A stretch of 7,364 nt of DNA, from the NCBI GenBank assembly GCA_003165495.1, contig PMMB01000326.1:8366-15729 (forward strand), written 5' to 3'. The notes beneath the pieces were generated by a model. The model searched no databases. It was not told where the DNA came from and saw nothing but the letters and a program-made list of their open reading frames with translations. A program made the translations under genes and the position numbers. Source of the stretch: Gammaproteobacteria bacterium. Lineage in GTDB: Bacteria > Pseudomonadota > Gammaproteobacteria > Steroidobacterales > Steroidobacteraceae. Positions 1 to 6,844 of this stretch are shown here, in pieces (position 1 is the stretch's first letter; the number at the start of each line of letters is the position of its first letter).

Positions 1-1215
1 CACCACACCCTGCAATTCCAAACCACCCCACAGCGTTCGCCGGGGAATGAAGGCGCCGATGATCAGCGCGTACACCGGCAGGCGCGCGGAACAGGTCATC
101 AGCGGCGCAATCATGATCGTCGCCAGCCTATCGCGGGGGTTTTGTATGGTGCGCGTCGCCATGATCCCAGGAATCGCGCAGGCGAAGCTCGATAGCAAGG
201 GAATGAATGCTCGGCCCGACAACCCGACGCTGCCCATCACCCGGTCGAGTAAGAACGCGGCGCGCGGCAGGTATCCGGAGTCTTCGAGCATCAAGATGAA
301 GAAGAACAGGATGATGATCTGCGGCAGAAACACCAAGACGCTGCCGACGCCGGCAAGTACGCCGTTGATGAGCAAACCTTTAAGCAGGCTGGCGGGCAGC
401 GCCGCTCCCAGCCAATCGCCGAAGGTTGCGACGCCGAGTTTGATCGCGTCCATCGGCACTTGCGCCCAGGCAAACACCGCTTGAAATACCAGGAACAGGA
501 TGACCGCAAGAATCAGGGGCCCGAGCACCGGATGCAGCACCACGGCATCGACGCGATCGCTGACCGTCACGCCGTCGAGTCGATCGCCGCCCACGAGACC
601 TAAAATTCTGCGCACCTCGGATTGGTCGTGTTCAATATCCGCTGCGCTTAGGGTTAGCCATACCGAGGCATGCCGTGCGCGCCCCGGAACGCTTAAGCCA
701 TCGAGTACTTTGATCAGCGCTCGGACGCCGGTCGTTTTGACGCCGATCGTTTCGACCACCGGAACGCCCAATTCGCTGGCCAGCCGTTCGGCATCGATCA
801 CAATGCCCTTGCGGCGCGCGATATCGCTCATGTTGAGCGCGACCACCATGGGCAGACCCAGTCGCTTCAAGCTCAATACCAAACGCAGGTTCTGGCGCAG
901 ATTGGTTGCATCGGTGACGCAGACGACGAAGTCGGGCTGAGTCTCGCCGGTGCGGCGGCCGAGCAGTACATCGGCGGTGACTTGTTCGTCCGGGGTCAGC
1001 GGATCGAGGCTGTAGGCGCCCGGCAGATCCAGTATGCGTACGCGCAGCCCGGACGGGGTGAGCAACGAACCCTCTTTGCGTTCGACCGTTACGCCGGCGT
1101 AGTTGGCGACCTTTTGCCGGCTGCCGGTGAGAATATTGAATAGTGCCGTCTTACCGCAGTTGGGATTCCCAACCAAAGCGACGAGGGGACTCGGAGTGCT
1201 TGGCAAAGCCTCCAT
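1..1215 (-). CDS. feoB: FeoB ferrous iron transporter, N-terminal part (cut by left edge)
   Basis: FeoB is the inner-membrane Fe(II) permease with a cytoplasmic N-terminal G-protein domain. The visible 405 codons read without a stop to base 1, so the C-terminal part lies outside the window. Seen in the translation: G1 loop GNPNCGKT at residues 16-23, a G2-like GVTVE around 41-45, G3 DLPG at 63-66 and G4 NMSD at 128-131. A first hydrophobic membrane segment begins at about residue 226. The Gate-type core around the conserved Cys346 (FACAIPGIMATRT) follows, then the MTCSARLPVY motif. The ATG at 1215 was chosen because the G1 loop starts only 15 residues later, as usual in FeoB. It has no clear Shine-Dalgarno and lies 8 bases after the feoA stop, so translational coupling is likely. 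No feoC can be judged because the 3' side is missing. Identification is secure from the motifs. Confidence 0.97.
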   Translation of the reverse strand, partial: MEALPSTPSPLVALVGNPNCGKTALFNILTGSRQKVANYAGVTVERKEGSLLTPSGLRVRILDLPGAYSLDPLTPDEQVTADVLLGRRTGETQPDFVVCVTDATNLRQNLRLVLSLKRLGLPMVVALNMSDIARRKGIVIDAERLASELGVPVVETIGVKTTGVRALIKVLDGLSVPGRARHASVWLTLSAADIEHDQSEVRRILGLVGGDRLDGVTVSDRVDAVVLHPVLGPLILAVILFLVFQAVFAWAQVPMDAIKLGVATFGDWLGAALPASLLKGLLINGVLAGVGSVLVFLPQIIILFFFILMLEDSGYLPRAAFLLDRVMGSVGLSGRAFIPLLSSFACAIPGIMATRTIQNPRDRLATIMIAPLMTCSARLPVYALIIGAFIPRRTLWGGLELQGVV

Positions 1216-1223
1216 GGACTTAA

Positions 1224-1523
1224 CTAGGCTGGTTGCTCCGGACACACGCGGATACAGGCGGCCTCGAAGAGTCGCAGCGCGAACGTGCCGGTACCGATGC
1301 GCACGGCAATTGGCGCCCGCGCCATCAGGCCACGGGCCACGATGCGCACAGCTTCGCCAGGCAGAAAGCCCAATTCGGCCAGGCGCCTTCCTAATTCGAC
1401 GGGCGTCGCAGCATCGGCCGCCGCTACGGATACCACCCGTGCACATGTTCCAAGCCTTAACTCCGTAAGTCGGATGTCGGTGGGCGCCGGAGCCGGAATG
1501 CTGGATTGGGCAGTCGTCAACAT
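1224..1523 (-). CDS. feoA: FeoA, small SH3-like ferrous iron transport protein
   Basis: FeoA is a small cytosolic SH3-like protein needed for FeoB-dependent Fe(II) uptake, thought to act on the FeoB G domain. The 99-residue product has the family pattern: an LTELRLGTCARVV opening strand (about 19-31), RRLAELGFLPGEAVRIV (about 46-62), and the closing IAVRIGTGTFALRL stretch followed by EAACIRV. The domain proper begins at about residue 17, so there is a 15-residue Ala/Pro/Ser-rich lead before it; typical FeoA proteins are about 75-85 residues. The ATG at 1523 is the only reasonable upstream start (a TTG follows as codon 2), yet no Shine-Dalgarno precedes it. The start lies 13 bases from a Fur-box-like site, so the leader must be short. 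It is the first gene of the feoAB pair. Confidence 0.95.
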   Translation of the reverse strand: MLTTAQSSIPAPAPTDIRLTELRLGTCARVVSVAAADAATPVELGRRLAELGFLPGEAVRIVARGLMARAPIAVRIGTGTFALRLFEAACIRVCPEQPA

Positions 1524-1528
1524 AAACG

Positions 1529-1547
1529 CGATTCTATATGAGAATCG
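1529..1547. repeat. Perfect 7-bp inverted repeat overlapping the Fur box
   Basis: CGATTCT (1529-1535) and AGAATCG (1541-1547) are exact reverse complements separated by five bases, and they overlap the left part of the Fur-box-like site. This may extend the operator into a second, overlapping Fur dimer site, or may simply reflect the GAATC character of Fur hexamers. The arms lie mostly upstream of any plausible feoA message, so an RNA hairpin is less likely. Confidence 0.6.
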
Positions 1548-1555
1548 TTCCCATT
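1537..1555 (-). promoter_or_regulatory. Fur-box-like operator upstream of feoAB
   Basis: The 19 bases TATGAGAATCGTTCCCATT match the Fur-box form AATGAGAATCATTCTCATT, seen in proteobacteria, at 16 of 19 positions. The site ends 13 bases upstream of the feoA start, where bound Fe-Fur would block RNA polymerase. Regulation of feoAB by Fur is well established in many proteobacteria; here it is inferred from the motif and its place. The same site lies 92 bases upstream of the divergent HIT gene start, so an effect on that operon is possible but not shown. Confidence 0.85.
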
Positions 1556-1634
1556 ACTATTACGGAGTCACATTGTTGCATCGCAAATCCGAGTAGCGGC
1601 GCCGTTCCTGCTAATCTTGGGACCCCTTGAGTCT

Positions 1635-1640
1635 CGGAGG
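1635..1640 (+). promoter_or_regulatory. Ribosome binding site deciding the HIT gene start
   Basis: CGGAGG lies seven bases before the ATG at 1648. It supports this start over the in-frame TTG at 1627, which would place the Shine-Dalgarno inside the coding region and add seven residues not expected in HIT proteins. Confidence 0.85.
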
Positions 1641-1647
1641 CATTGAA

Positions 1648-1995
1648 ATGCCTACGCTTTTCGAGAAAATCATCGCCGGCGACATACCGGCTACCGTGCT
1701 CTACCGCGACTCCCGCGTGATCGCTTTTTTGGACATCAGACCGGCGGCCCCGGTGCATATACTGATCGTCCCGAACAAACCCATTCCCACCGCCAACGAT
1801 ATTGCCGACGAGGATGAATCGTTGATTGGACACATGTTCATTGTGGCGCGCCAACTCGCGCGGCAGCAGGGCATCGCAGAGAGCGGTTATCGGTTGATTA
1901 TCAATTGCAATGCGGACGGCGGTCAGGAGGTCTATCACCTGCATGTGCATCTGCTCGGCGGGCGGCCGCTCGGGCCCATGGTTTCGCGAGCTTAA
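1648..1995 (+). CDS. hinT: HIT family protein, HinT-type purine nucleoside phosphoramidase
   Basis: HinT-type HIT proteins are small cytosolic dimers that hydrolyse AMP-linked phosphoramidates and acyl-adenylates, including lysyl-AMP. The 115-residue product has the usual length and layout: the TLFEKIIAGDIPATVLYRD opening, a helical middle, then a GGQEVYHLHVHLLGG active-site stretch. The histidine triad is His97, His99 and His101, with His99 the expected nucleophile. The short C-terminus (RPLGPMVSRA) is close to that of bacterial HinT. The start at 1648 is chosen for its strong Shine-Dalgarno. It is the first gene of the rightward run, with 23 bases before the next gene. The exact physiological substrate is unknown for most members. 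Confidence 0.93.
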   Translation: MPTLFEKIIAGDIPATVLYRDSRVIAFLDIRPAAPVHILIVPNKPIPTANDIADEDESLIGHMFIVARQLARQQGIAESGYRLIINCNADGGQEVYHLHVHLLGGRPLGPMVSRA

Positions 1996-2007
1996 ATACC
2001 TAGAGAA

Positions 2008-2011
2008 GAGG
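2008..2011 (+). promoter_or_regulatory. Ribosome binding site supporting the extended iminopeptidase start
   Basis: GAGG within AGAAGAGG lies seven bases before the ATG at 2019. This matters because it shows that the unusual basic N-terminal tail of the downstream protein is probably translated and is not an over-called start. Confidence 0.8.
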
Positions 2012-2018
2012 AAAACTG

Positions 2019-3101
2019 ATGAAGAAGAAAAAAGGCGCGCGGGTCAAATCACGCGCCACGCCGCAGCGGTCCACCCTCAAGCGCGCAGCGACCAAAAAGA
2101 AACGCCCCGTTAAGGCGCGCCGAGCATCTAACCTAGGTCGACACAGCACCGCACGCCGCGAGTTGTATCCTGCGCTCGAGCCCTTTCGACATGGCTACCT
2201 GCGCGTCTCGGACGTCCATGAAATTTACTATGAAGAATGCGGCAACCCGGCGGGCAAACCGGCCGTATTCTTGCACGGTGGCCCGGGCGCCGGCTCCGAT
2301 AAGCGCGCGCGACAATTCTTCGACCCGCGCCACTACCGCATCGTGGTGTTCGATCAGCGCGGTAGCGGACGCAGCCGCCCGAGCGCGAGCCTCGTCGAGA
2401 ATACAACCTGGCATCTGGTCGCCGACATAGAACGATTGCGCAAACATCTTGGGATAGAGCGCTGGCTCGTATTCGGCGGATCGTGGGGCAGCACGCTGGC
2501 GCTGGCCTATGCGGAGGCAAATCCCGAGCGCGTCAGCGAAATCGTGTTGCGCGGGATTTTTCTGTTGCGTTACGCCGAAATCCGCTGGTTTTATCAGCAC
2601 GGTGCCTCGGAAATATTTCCCGATGCATGGGAGGCTTACCGCGACGCGATCCCCCTCGACGAACGCGATGATTTCCTGAGCGCCTACCATAAGCGCCTGA
2701 TCGGCAGCGATCAACGAGTCGCATTGGCGGCGGCGCGTGCGTGGTCGGTATGGGAGGCCTCCGCCAGTTTCTTGCTCAGCAATGGCGAGAACATCAAGAA
2801 ATGGGGCGAGGATCAGTTCGCCCTGGCGGTGGCGCGAATCGAGTGTCACTACTTCGTGAATCGCGGCTTCTTGCGTAGCGAAAGTCAATTGCTGGACGAT
2901 GTGACGCGTATCCGCCACATTCCGGCGACGATCGTTCAGGGACGTTACGACGTCGTCTGCCCTGCGACCAGCGCTTGGGATTTGCATCGCGCGTGGCCTG
3001 AGGCGGACTTGGCGATAGTGCCCGACGCGGGACACTCGGCGTTCGAGGCGGGTAATTCGCACGAACTCGTGCTCGCGACCGATCGGTACCGCAGCCGCTA
3101 A
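2019..3101 (+). CDS. pip: Proline iminopeptidase (prolyl aminopeptidase, family S33) with basic N-terminal tail
   Basis: This alpha/beta-hydrolase removes N-terminal proline from peptides. Residues 48-360 match the family: ELYPALEPF opening, HGGPG (86-90, oxyanion region), DQRGSGRS (112-119), nucleophile elbow GGSWGS with Ser155, and the other triad members Asp311 (GRYDVVCP) and His339 (DAGHSAFE). The cap domain keeps Glu246 (in WSVWE) and Glu275 (in RIECHYFVN), which match the glutamates that bind the substrate amino end in Serratia prolyl aminopeptidase. Residues 1-47 are an extra tail with 10 Lys and 10 Arg and no acidic residue; usual members begin near residue 47. There is no hydrophobic segment, so no Sec or Tat signal, and the protein should be cytosolic. 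It lies 18 bases before the tricorn-type protease gene, suggesting a joint peptide-degradation role. Confidence 0.95.
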   Translation: MKKKKGARVKSRATPQRSTLKRAATKKKRPVKARRASNLGRHSTARRELYPALEPFRHGYLRVSDVHEIYYEECGNPAGKPAVFLHGGPGAGSDKRARQFFDPRHYRIVVFDQRGSGRSRPSASLVENTTWHLVADIERLRKHLGIERWLVFGGSWGSTLALAYAEANPERVSEIVLRGIFLLRYAEIRWFYQHGASEIFPDAWEAYRDAIPLDERDDFLSAYHKRLIGSDQRVALAAARAWSVWEASASFLLSNGENIKKWGEDQFALAVARIECHYFVNRGFLRSESQLLDDVTRIRHIPATIVQGRYDVVCPATSAWDLHRAWPEADLAIVPDAGHSAFEAGNSHELVLATDRYRSR

Positions 3102-3109
3102 AGGAAGCC

Positions 3110-3114
3110 GAGGA
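3110..3114 (+). promoter_or_regulatory. Ribosome binding site of the tricorn-type protease
   Basis: GAGGA lies five bases before the ATG at 3120 and after the iminopeptidase stop at 3101. It fixes the start just before a good signal peptide. Confidence 0.75.
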
Positions 3115-3119
3115 CTTTC

Positions 3120-3188
3120 ATGCGTTCCATTCAACCGGCCGTGCTTGCCGCGGCAGCCCTCGCGTTCCTGTCCTTCGCGTCGCATGCG
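3120..3188 (+). other. Sec signal peptide of the tricorn-type protease
   Basis: Codons 1-23 give a short start with Arg2, a hydrophobic Ala/Leu/Phe core (about 7-20) and an S-H-A motif fitting signal peptidase I cleavage after Ala23. There is no lipobox cysteine and no twin arginine. The mature protein is expected in the periplasm or outside. Confidence 0.85.
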
Positions 3189-6100
3189 GCCGCCACCAGG
3201 CTACTGCGCTTTCCGAATGTGTGGCATGACCGCGTTGTGTTCAGCTATGCAGGGGATTTGTGGACCGTCGGCACGCGAGGCGGTGCCGCCACCCGCCTCA
3301 CTGCGAATCCAGGTCTCGAGCTATTCGGCAAATTCTCTCCCGACGGACGCTTCATCGCGTTCACCGGCCAGTACGGCGGCGACGAACAGGTGTACGTGAT
3401 TCCCTCGGATGGCGGCGCCCCGAAGCAGCTCACCTTTTATCCCGCACGGGGCCCGCTTGCGGATCGTTGGGGCTACGACAATCAAGTCTATGGCTGGACG
3501 CCGGACGGCGCGGCCGTGTTGTTCAGGTCGGCGCGCGACGGCTTTATGCTGACGGACTCCAAACTCTATACGGTGCCGAAGAGCGGAGGCGCGGCGACTG
3601 CGCTGCCGATGCCGGTGTCCGGGGCAGGATATTTTTCACCTGACGGCAAGAAGATCGTGTATTCACCCTTGTGGCGCGATTTTCGCAGCGAAAAGCGTTA
3701 CCAGGGCGGCTGGGCGAATGATCTGTATATTTTCGATCTGGCGCATCCGGCGCTGCTGCAAGTCACTAGCGATCCGCGTACCGATCGCGACCCCATGTGG
3801 ATCGGCGACGCCATTTATTTCAACTCCGACCGGACCGGTGTTTTCAATCTCTTTCGCTACGACATCGCGACACGGCAAACCAAGCAACTGACCCACTACC
3901 AGGATTGGGATGTACGCTGGCCCAGCGCCGACGCCGAAGGCCAGATCGTGTACGAATTGGACGGCGAACTCCATATCTACGATACGCGCGACGACCAGGA
4001 CCGCGCGTTGTCGATTCTGGTGCCGGTGGATGCCACCACTACTCGCCCCCAAACGGTCGATGCCGCCGGCAATATAGAGAGCCTCAGCTTAAGCCCGGGC
4101 GGCGAACGGGTGGGAATCGTGGCGCGCGGCGACGTGTTCTCCGTTCCCGTGGAACATGGCACTACTCGCAATCTCACTCAATCATCGTCCGCGCACGACC
4201 GCGAAATCGCCTGGTCGACCGACGGTAAGCGCCTGGCTTATGTGTCGGATCGTAGCGGCGAAGAAGAACTCTATTACCAAGCGCAGGACGGCAACGATCC
4301 TGCCGTTCAGGTGACATCGGGATCGACGGCACGATATTACGCGCCGCGGTGGTCGCGCGACGATAAGCGCATTGCCTTTTCCGACAACAGAGGCCGGCTG
4401 TACGTGATCGAAATGGCGACGAAGCGGCGCGTCACCATCGCAAACGACCCCGCTGATTTATCGCAGGACTATCACTGGTCACCCGACGGTCAATTTCTTG
4501 GGTTTTCGCTCAACGATTCCAATGGCTTCTCCGGCGTCTACATCTGGTCGGTGGCTGATGGAAAATCGCGGCGCATCACGCCGCAATTCTTCAATGCGCA
4601 GTCGCCGGCATGGGCGCCGAACGGCGAATTGCTGTACTTCCTGAGCCAACGTGAATATGAGCCGCTGCTCAGCACCATTGAATTCGACTTTGCCACCGAT
4701 CGGCAAACCGGAATTTTCGCCGTGACCTTGCGCAAAGGCGTCCAGAATCCATTTGGCATACGCGATGACGAACCTGGTGATGACAACGACAAGAGCTCCG
4801 GCAAGGCCAAGAGCAAAGGCATCGAGTTCGACGGAATCGAACAGCGCGCGATTCGTGTGCCTCTGGAGGCCGACAATCTGACCAATCTCGAGGCCGGCGA
4901 TGAGAATCTGCTGTACCAACGCAGCGGGCCGTTTTATTACGGGCGCGATTCGAGCGTCAAATCCAGCGTGATGGCCTACTCGATCAAAGATCGCGAAGCC
5001 AAGCCCGTAGCGGAAGATGTGACCGAATGGTCGGCGACGGCTGACGCTAAGCATGTGCTCGCGCGACTCTCATCCAAGGAAATCAAATATTTCGAAGTCG
5101 GCAAGAGCGAGGACGCCAAGGAGGTGTCGCTGGCCGGCCTGGTGACGACGTGTATTCCCGCCGCCGAGTGGCGCGAGATATTTGCGGAAAGTTGGCGCCG
5201 CTATCGCGATTATTTTTACGTCGAGAACATGCACGGCTACGACTGGAAAAAGCTGCGGGAAAAGTACCAGCCGCTGCTGGATTTTGTTGGGTCCAGGGCG
5301 GACCTCAACTACGTCATCGCCGAAATGATCTCTGAACTTAACGTCCAGCACGCCTATATCGAGGGCGGCGACTTGGGCCTGCCGAAGCGGCCTTTTGTCG
5401 GGCTGCCCGGCGCCCGATTCGAGTTCGACGCCAAATCCGGCCGCTACCGAATCGCCAAGATATTCGCCGGCCAGAACGAAGAGGAGCGCTACCGGTCACC
5501 GCTCACGGAAGTGGGCGTGGATGCCCATGTGGGTGATTACGTGCTGTCGATCAACGGGCGTGAACTCAATGGCGGCACCGACCCCTATGAGTTGTTGCGG
5601 GCAGCGCCGAACCAGCCCGTCGAGTGGCGCGTATCGGCCACAGCCGACGGCAAAGCGGCGCGCACCATGCGCTATCAACCGCTCAACAGCGAAAGCGGCC
5701 TGCTGTATCTTGCATGGGTCACCGAGAATCGCGCCCGCGTGGATCGCATGAGCCAGGGGCGCTTGGGCTACATTCATTTACCGGACATGGGGGAAGCCGG
5801 TATCCGTGAATTCATCAAATGGTGGTATCCGCAGATCCGTAAAGAAGGCCTGGTGGTCGATGTGCGCGGCAACGGCGGCGGCAATATTTCCGAGTTGTTG
5901 ATCGAAAGACTGGCGCGTACGCTCCACGGCACGAGCTTTGCACGCAATCGTGAGACGACGGATACCTATCCGCGCGTCGTGCAGCCGGGACCGAAAGTCG
6001 CATTGATCAATGAGGCCACCTCCTCGGACGGCGATATTTTCGCGCACGCCTTCCGCCAGTGGAAAATCGGACCACTGATCGGCAAGCGCACCTGGGGCGG

Positions 6101-6371
6101 TGCGGTCGGCATCGCCAACCATGGGCCGCTGCTCGACGGTGGCGCCATATTTGTGCCAGAGTTCGGCATTGCAGATGAAAACGGTCGTTGGATCATCGAG
6201 GGACACGGAGTGGATCCGGATATAGTCGTCGAACAAGACCCGGTGGAAGTCTTGAAAGGTCATGATCCTCAGTTGGAGCGTGGCGTTCAGGAGCTTATGA
6301 AGCGTTTGCCTGTCGCGCCGGCCGGTTTGCCGCAACGAGCCGCCCCACCCGTGAAAACCGGGGTACCTTGA
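3120..6371 (+). CDS. Tricorn-type protease (S41), exported, two beta-propellers plus PDZ
   Basis: Tricorn proteases cut peptides into short pieces inside very large ring assemblies; the 1083-residue length matches the archaeal form. After the signal peptide, two propellers fill about residues 26-665, marked by repeats such as FSPDGRFIAF, FSPDGKKIVY, WSTDGKRLAY, WSRDDKRIAF and WSPDGQFLGF. A charged low-complexity loop (about 549-567) interrupts the second propeller. A helical domain (about 670-750) carries ISELNVQHAY with His744. A PDZ domain (about 757-860) follows, then the S41 catalytic domain with DVRGNGGG and EATSSDGD, giving nucleophile Ser969, and Glu1027 in IIEGHGVDPD. These match Thermoplasma His746, Ser965 and Glu1023; the Ser-to-Glu spacing is 58 in both. 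The tetrad's first serine (Ser745) corresponds to Gln743 here. The gene sits between the iminopeptidase and a GNAT gene. Family call is secure; substrates are unknown. Confidence 0.95.
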   Translation: MRSIQPAVLAAAALAFLSFASHAAATRLLRFPNVWHDRVVFSYAGDLWTVGTRGGAATRLTANPGLELFGKFSPDGRFIAFTGQYGGDEQVYVIPSDGGAPKQLTFYPARGPLADRWGYDNQVYGWTPDGAAVLFRSARDGFMLTDSKLYTVPKSGGAATALPMPVSGAGYFSPDGKKIVYSPLWRDFRSEKRYQGGWANDLYIFDLAHPALLQVTSDPRTDRDPMWIGDAIYFNSDRTGVFNLFRYDIATRQTKQLTHYQDWDVRWPSADAEGQIVYELDGELHIYDTRDDQDRALSILVPVDATTTRPQTVDAAGNIESLSLSPGGERVGIVARGDVFSVPVEHGTTRNLTQSSSAHDREIAWSTDGKRLAYVSDRSGEEELYYQAQDGNDPAVQVTSGSTARYYAPRWSRDDKRIAFSDNRGRLYVIEMATKRRVTIANDPADLSQDYHWSPDGQFLGFSLNDSNGFSGVYIWSVADGKSRRITPQFFNAQSPAWAPNGELLYFLSQREYEPLLSTIEFDFATDRQTGIFAVTLRKGVQNPFGIRDDEPGDDNDKSSGKAKSKGIEFDGIEQRAIRVPLEADNLTNLEAGDENLLYQRSGPFYYGRDSSVKSSVMAYSIKDREAKPVAEDVTEWSATADAKHVLARLSSKEIKYFEVGKSEDAKEVSLAGLVTTCIPAAEWREIFAESWRRYRDYFYVENMHGYDWKKLREKYQPLLDFVGSRADLNYVIAEMISELNVQHAYIEGGDLGLPKRPFVGLPGARFEFDAKSGRYRIAKIFAGQNEEERYRSPLTEVGVDAHVGDYVLSINGRELNGGTDPYELLRAAPNQPVEWRVSATADGKAARTMRYQPLNSESGLLYLAWVTENRARVDRMSQGRLGYIHLPDMGEAGIREFIKWWYPQIRKEGLVVDVRGNGGGNISELLIERLARTLHGTSFARNRETTDTYPRVVQPGPKVALINEATSSDGDIFAHAFRQWKIGPLIGKRTWGGAVGIANHGPLLDGGAIFVPEFGIADENGRWIIEGHGVDPDIVVEQDPVEVLKGHDPQLERGVQELMKRLPVAPAGLPQRAAPPVKTGVP

Positions 6372-6373
6372 GC

Positions 6374-6844
6374 ATGTCGGAACTCGCCACACTGGGACTG
6401 GCCCGCGTCAATGATGCGCGCGAAATTGCGGAAATGTCGCGCGACCTGGTCGAACAGGGACTGACCTGGTCGTGGACGCAGGCGCGCGTGCAACATTTCA
6501 TTTCGGGACCCGAATCCTCGGTGGTGGTCGCGAGACGCGAGCAGCATATTGCGGCGTTCGCCATCATGCATTTCGGAGATGAGGTGGCACACTTGAATTT
6601 GCTCGCCGTGGCGCCGGAGCATCGCCGCCAGGGGCTTGGACGACAACTCATGAGATGGCTGACCGAAACTGCGATCGAAGCCGGCGTGTTTCGCATCAAC
6701 CTTGAGTTACGTACGCGCAATGAGCCGGCGCGCATCTTCTACGAACGTTTGGGCTTCGATGAGCTGGGGATCGTGCAGGGCTACTACCAAGGCCGAGAAG
6801 CGGCACTGCGCATGTCGCGACGCCTGGCGAAGAGCCAGTCGTAA
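6374..6844 (+). CDS. GNAT family N-acetyltransferase, RimI-like
   Basis: GNAT enzymes move an acetyl group from acetyl-CoA to an amine. The 156-residue protein has the full single-domain fold: beta-strand HLNLLAVAP followed by the acetyl-CoA pyrophosphate loop HRRQGLG (about 77-83 in the central region), then INLELRTRNEPARIFYERLGF and the closing YYQGREAALRM. The last two pieces resemble RimI-type protein N-terminal acetyltransferases, but the true target cannot be told, so no symbol is given. The ATG at 6374, two bases after the protease stop, is preferred; an in-frame TTG at 6368 overlapping that stop is the alternative. Only a weak GGGG at 6360-6363 precedes it, so coupling to the protease is likely. 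Its stop overlaps the next start. Confidence 0.9.
   Translation: MSELATLGLARVNDAREIAEMSRDLVEQGLTWSWTQARVQHFISGPESSVVVARREQHIAAFAIMHFGDEVAHLNLLAVAPEHRRQGLGRQLMRWLTETAIEAGVFRINLELRTRNEPARIFYERLGFDELGIVQGYYQGREAALRMSRRLAKSQS

Larger units (their letters stand above)
1524..1647. promoter_or_regulatory. Divergent intergenic region between feoA and the HIT-led operon
   Basis: This 124-bp gap is the only substantial non-coding stretch and must hold promoters for both directions. Leftward, the Fur-type site and a TATAGA-like -10 (minus strand, 1538-1533) sit next to the feoA start; the latter would give a nearly leaderless transcript, and no good -35 accompanies it. An alternative leftward set (TTGCGA then TAATAG) matches consensus poorly. 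Rightward, I see only a weak TAATCT at 1612-1617 without a matching -35. Promoter assignment is therefore uncertain; the presence of regulatory DNA here follows from the divergent layout. Confidence 0.7.

Noticed and set aside
47..940. Plus-strand open frames opposite feoB
   Set aside because: The minus strand carries clear FeoB motifs through this whole stretch; the plus-strand translations are Ser/Thr/Arg-rich shadows.
1627..1647. TTG at 1627 as an alternative HIT gene start
   Set aside because: The strong CGGAGG lies inside this extension and is well placed for the ATG at 1648; HIT proteins normally start at that point.
1534..1950. 138-codon minus-strand frame that would start inside the HIT gene and run into the Fur region
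   Set aside because: It is opposite the histidine-triad gene, ends in the feoA promoter region and has no recognisable domain.
1996..2018. Possible terminator between the HIT and iminopeptidase genes
   Set aside because: The 23-base gap has no inverted repeat followed by a T-run; it looks like a simple operon spacer with a ribosome site.
2027..2034. Run of six A bases near the iminopeptidase start as a programmed slippage site
   Set aside because: The run is short, sits only nine bases into the gene, and the other frame ends soon at 2113 without a recognisable product.
2019..2159. Basic tail of the iminopeptidase as a Tat or Sec export signal
   Set aside because: No hydrophobic core follows the basic residues and no cleavage motif is seen.
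2133..3185. Long 350-codon open frame on the minus strand opposite the iminopeptidase gene
   Set aside because: It lies opposite a gene with a full set of catalytic motifs and its translation has no recognisable domain; such shadows are common in GC-rich DNA.
5778..6392. 204-codon open frame on the minus strand opposite the end of the protease gene
   Set aside because: It is antisense to the conserved S41 catalytic domain and shows no family motif of its own.
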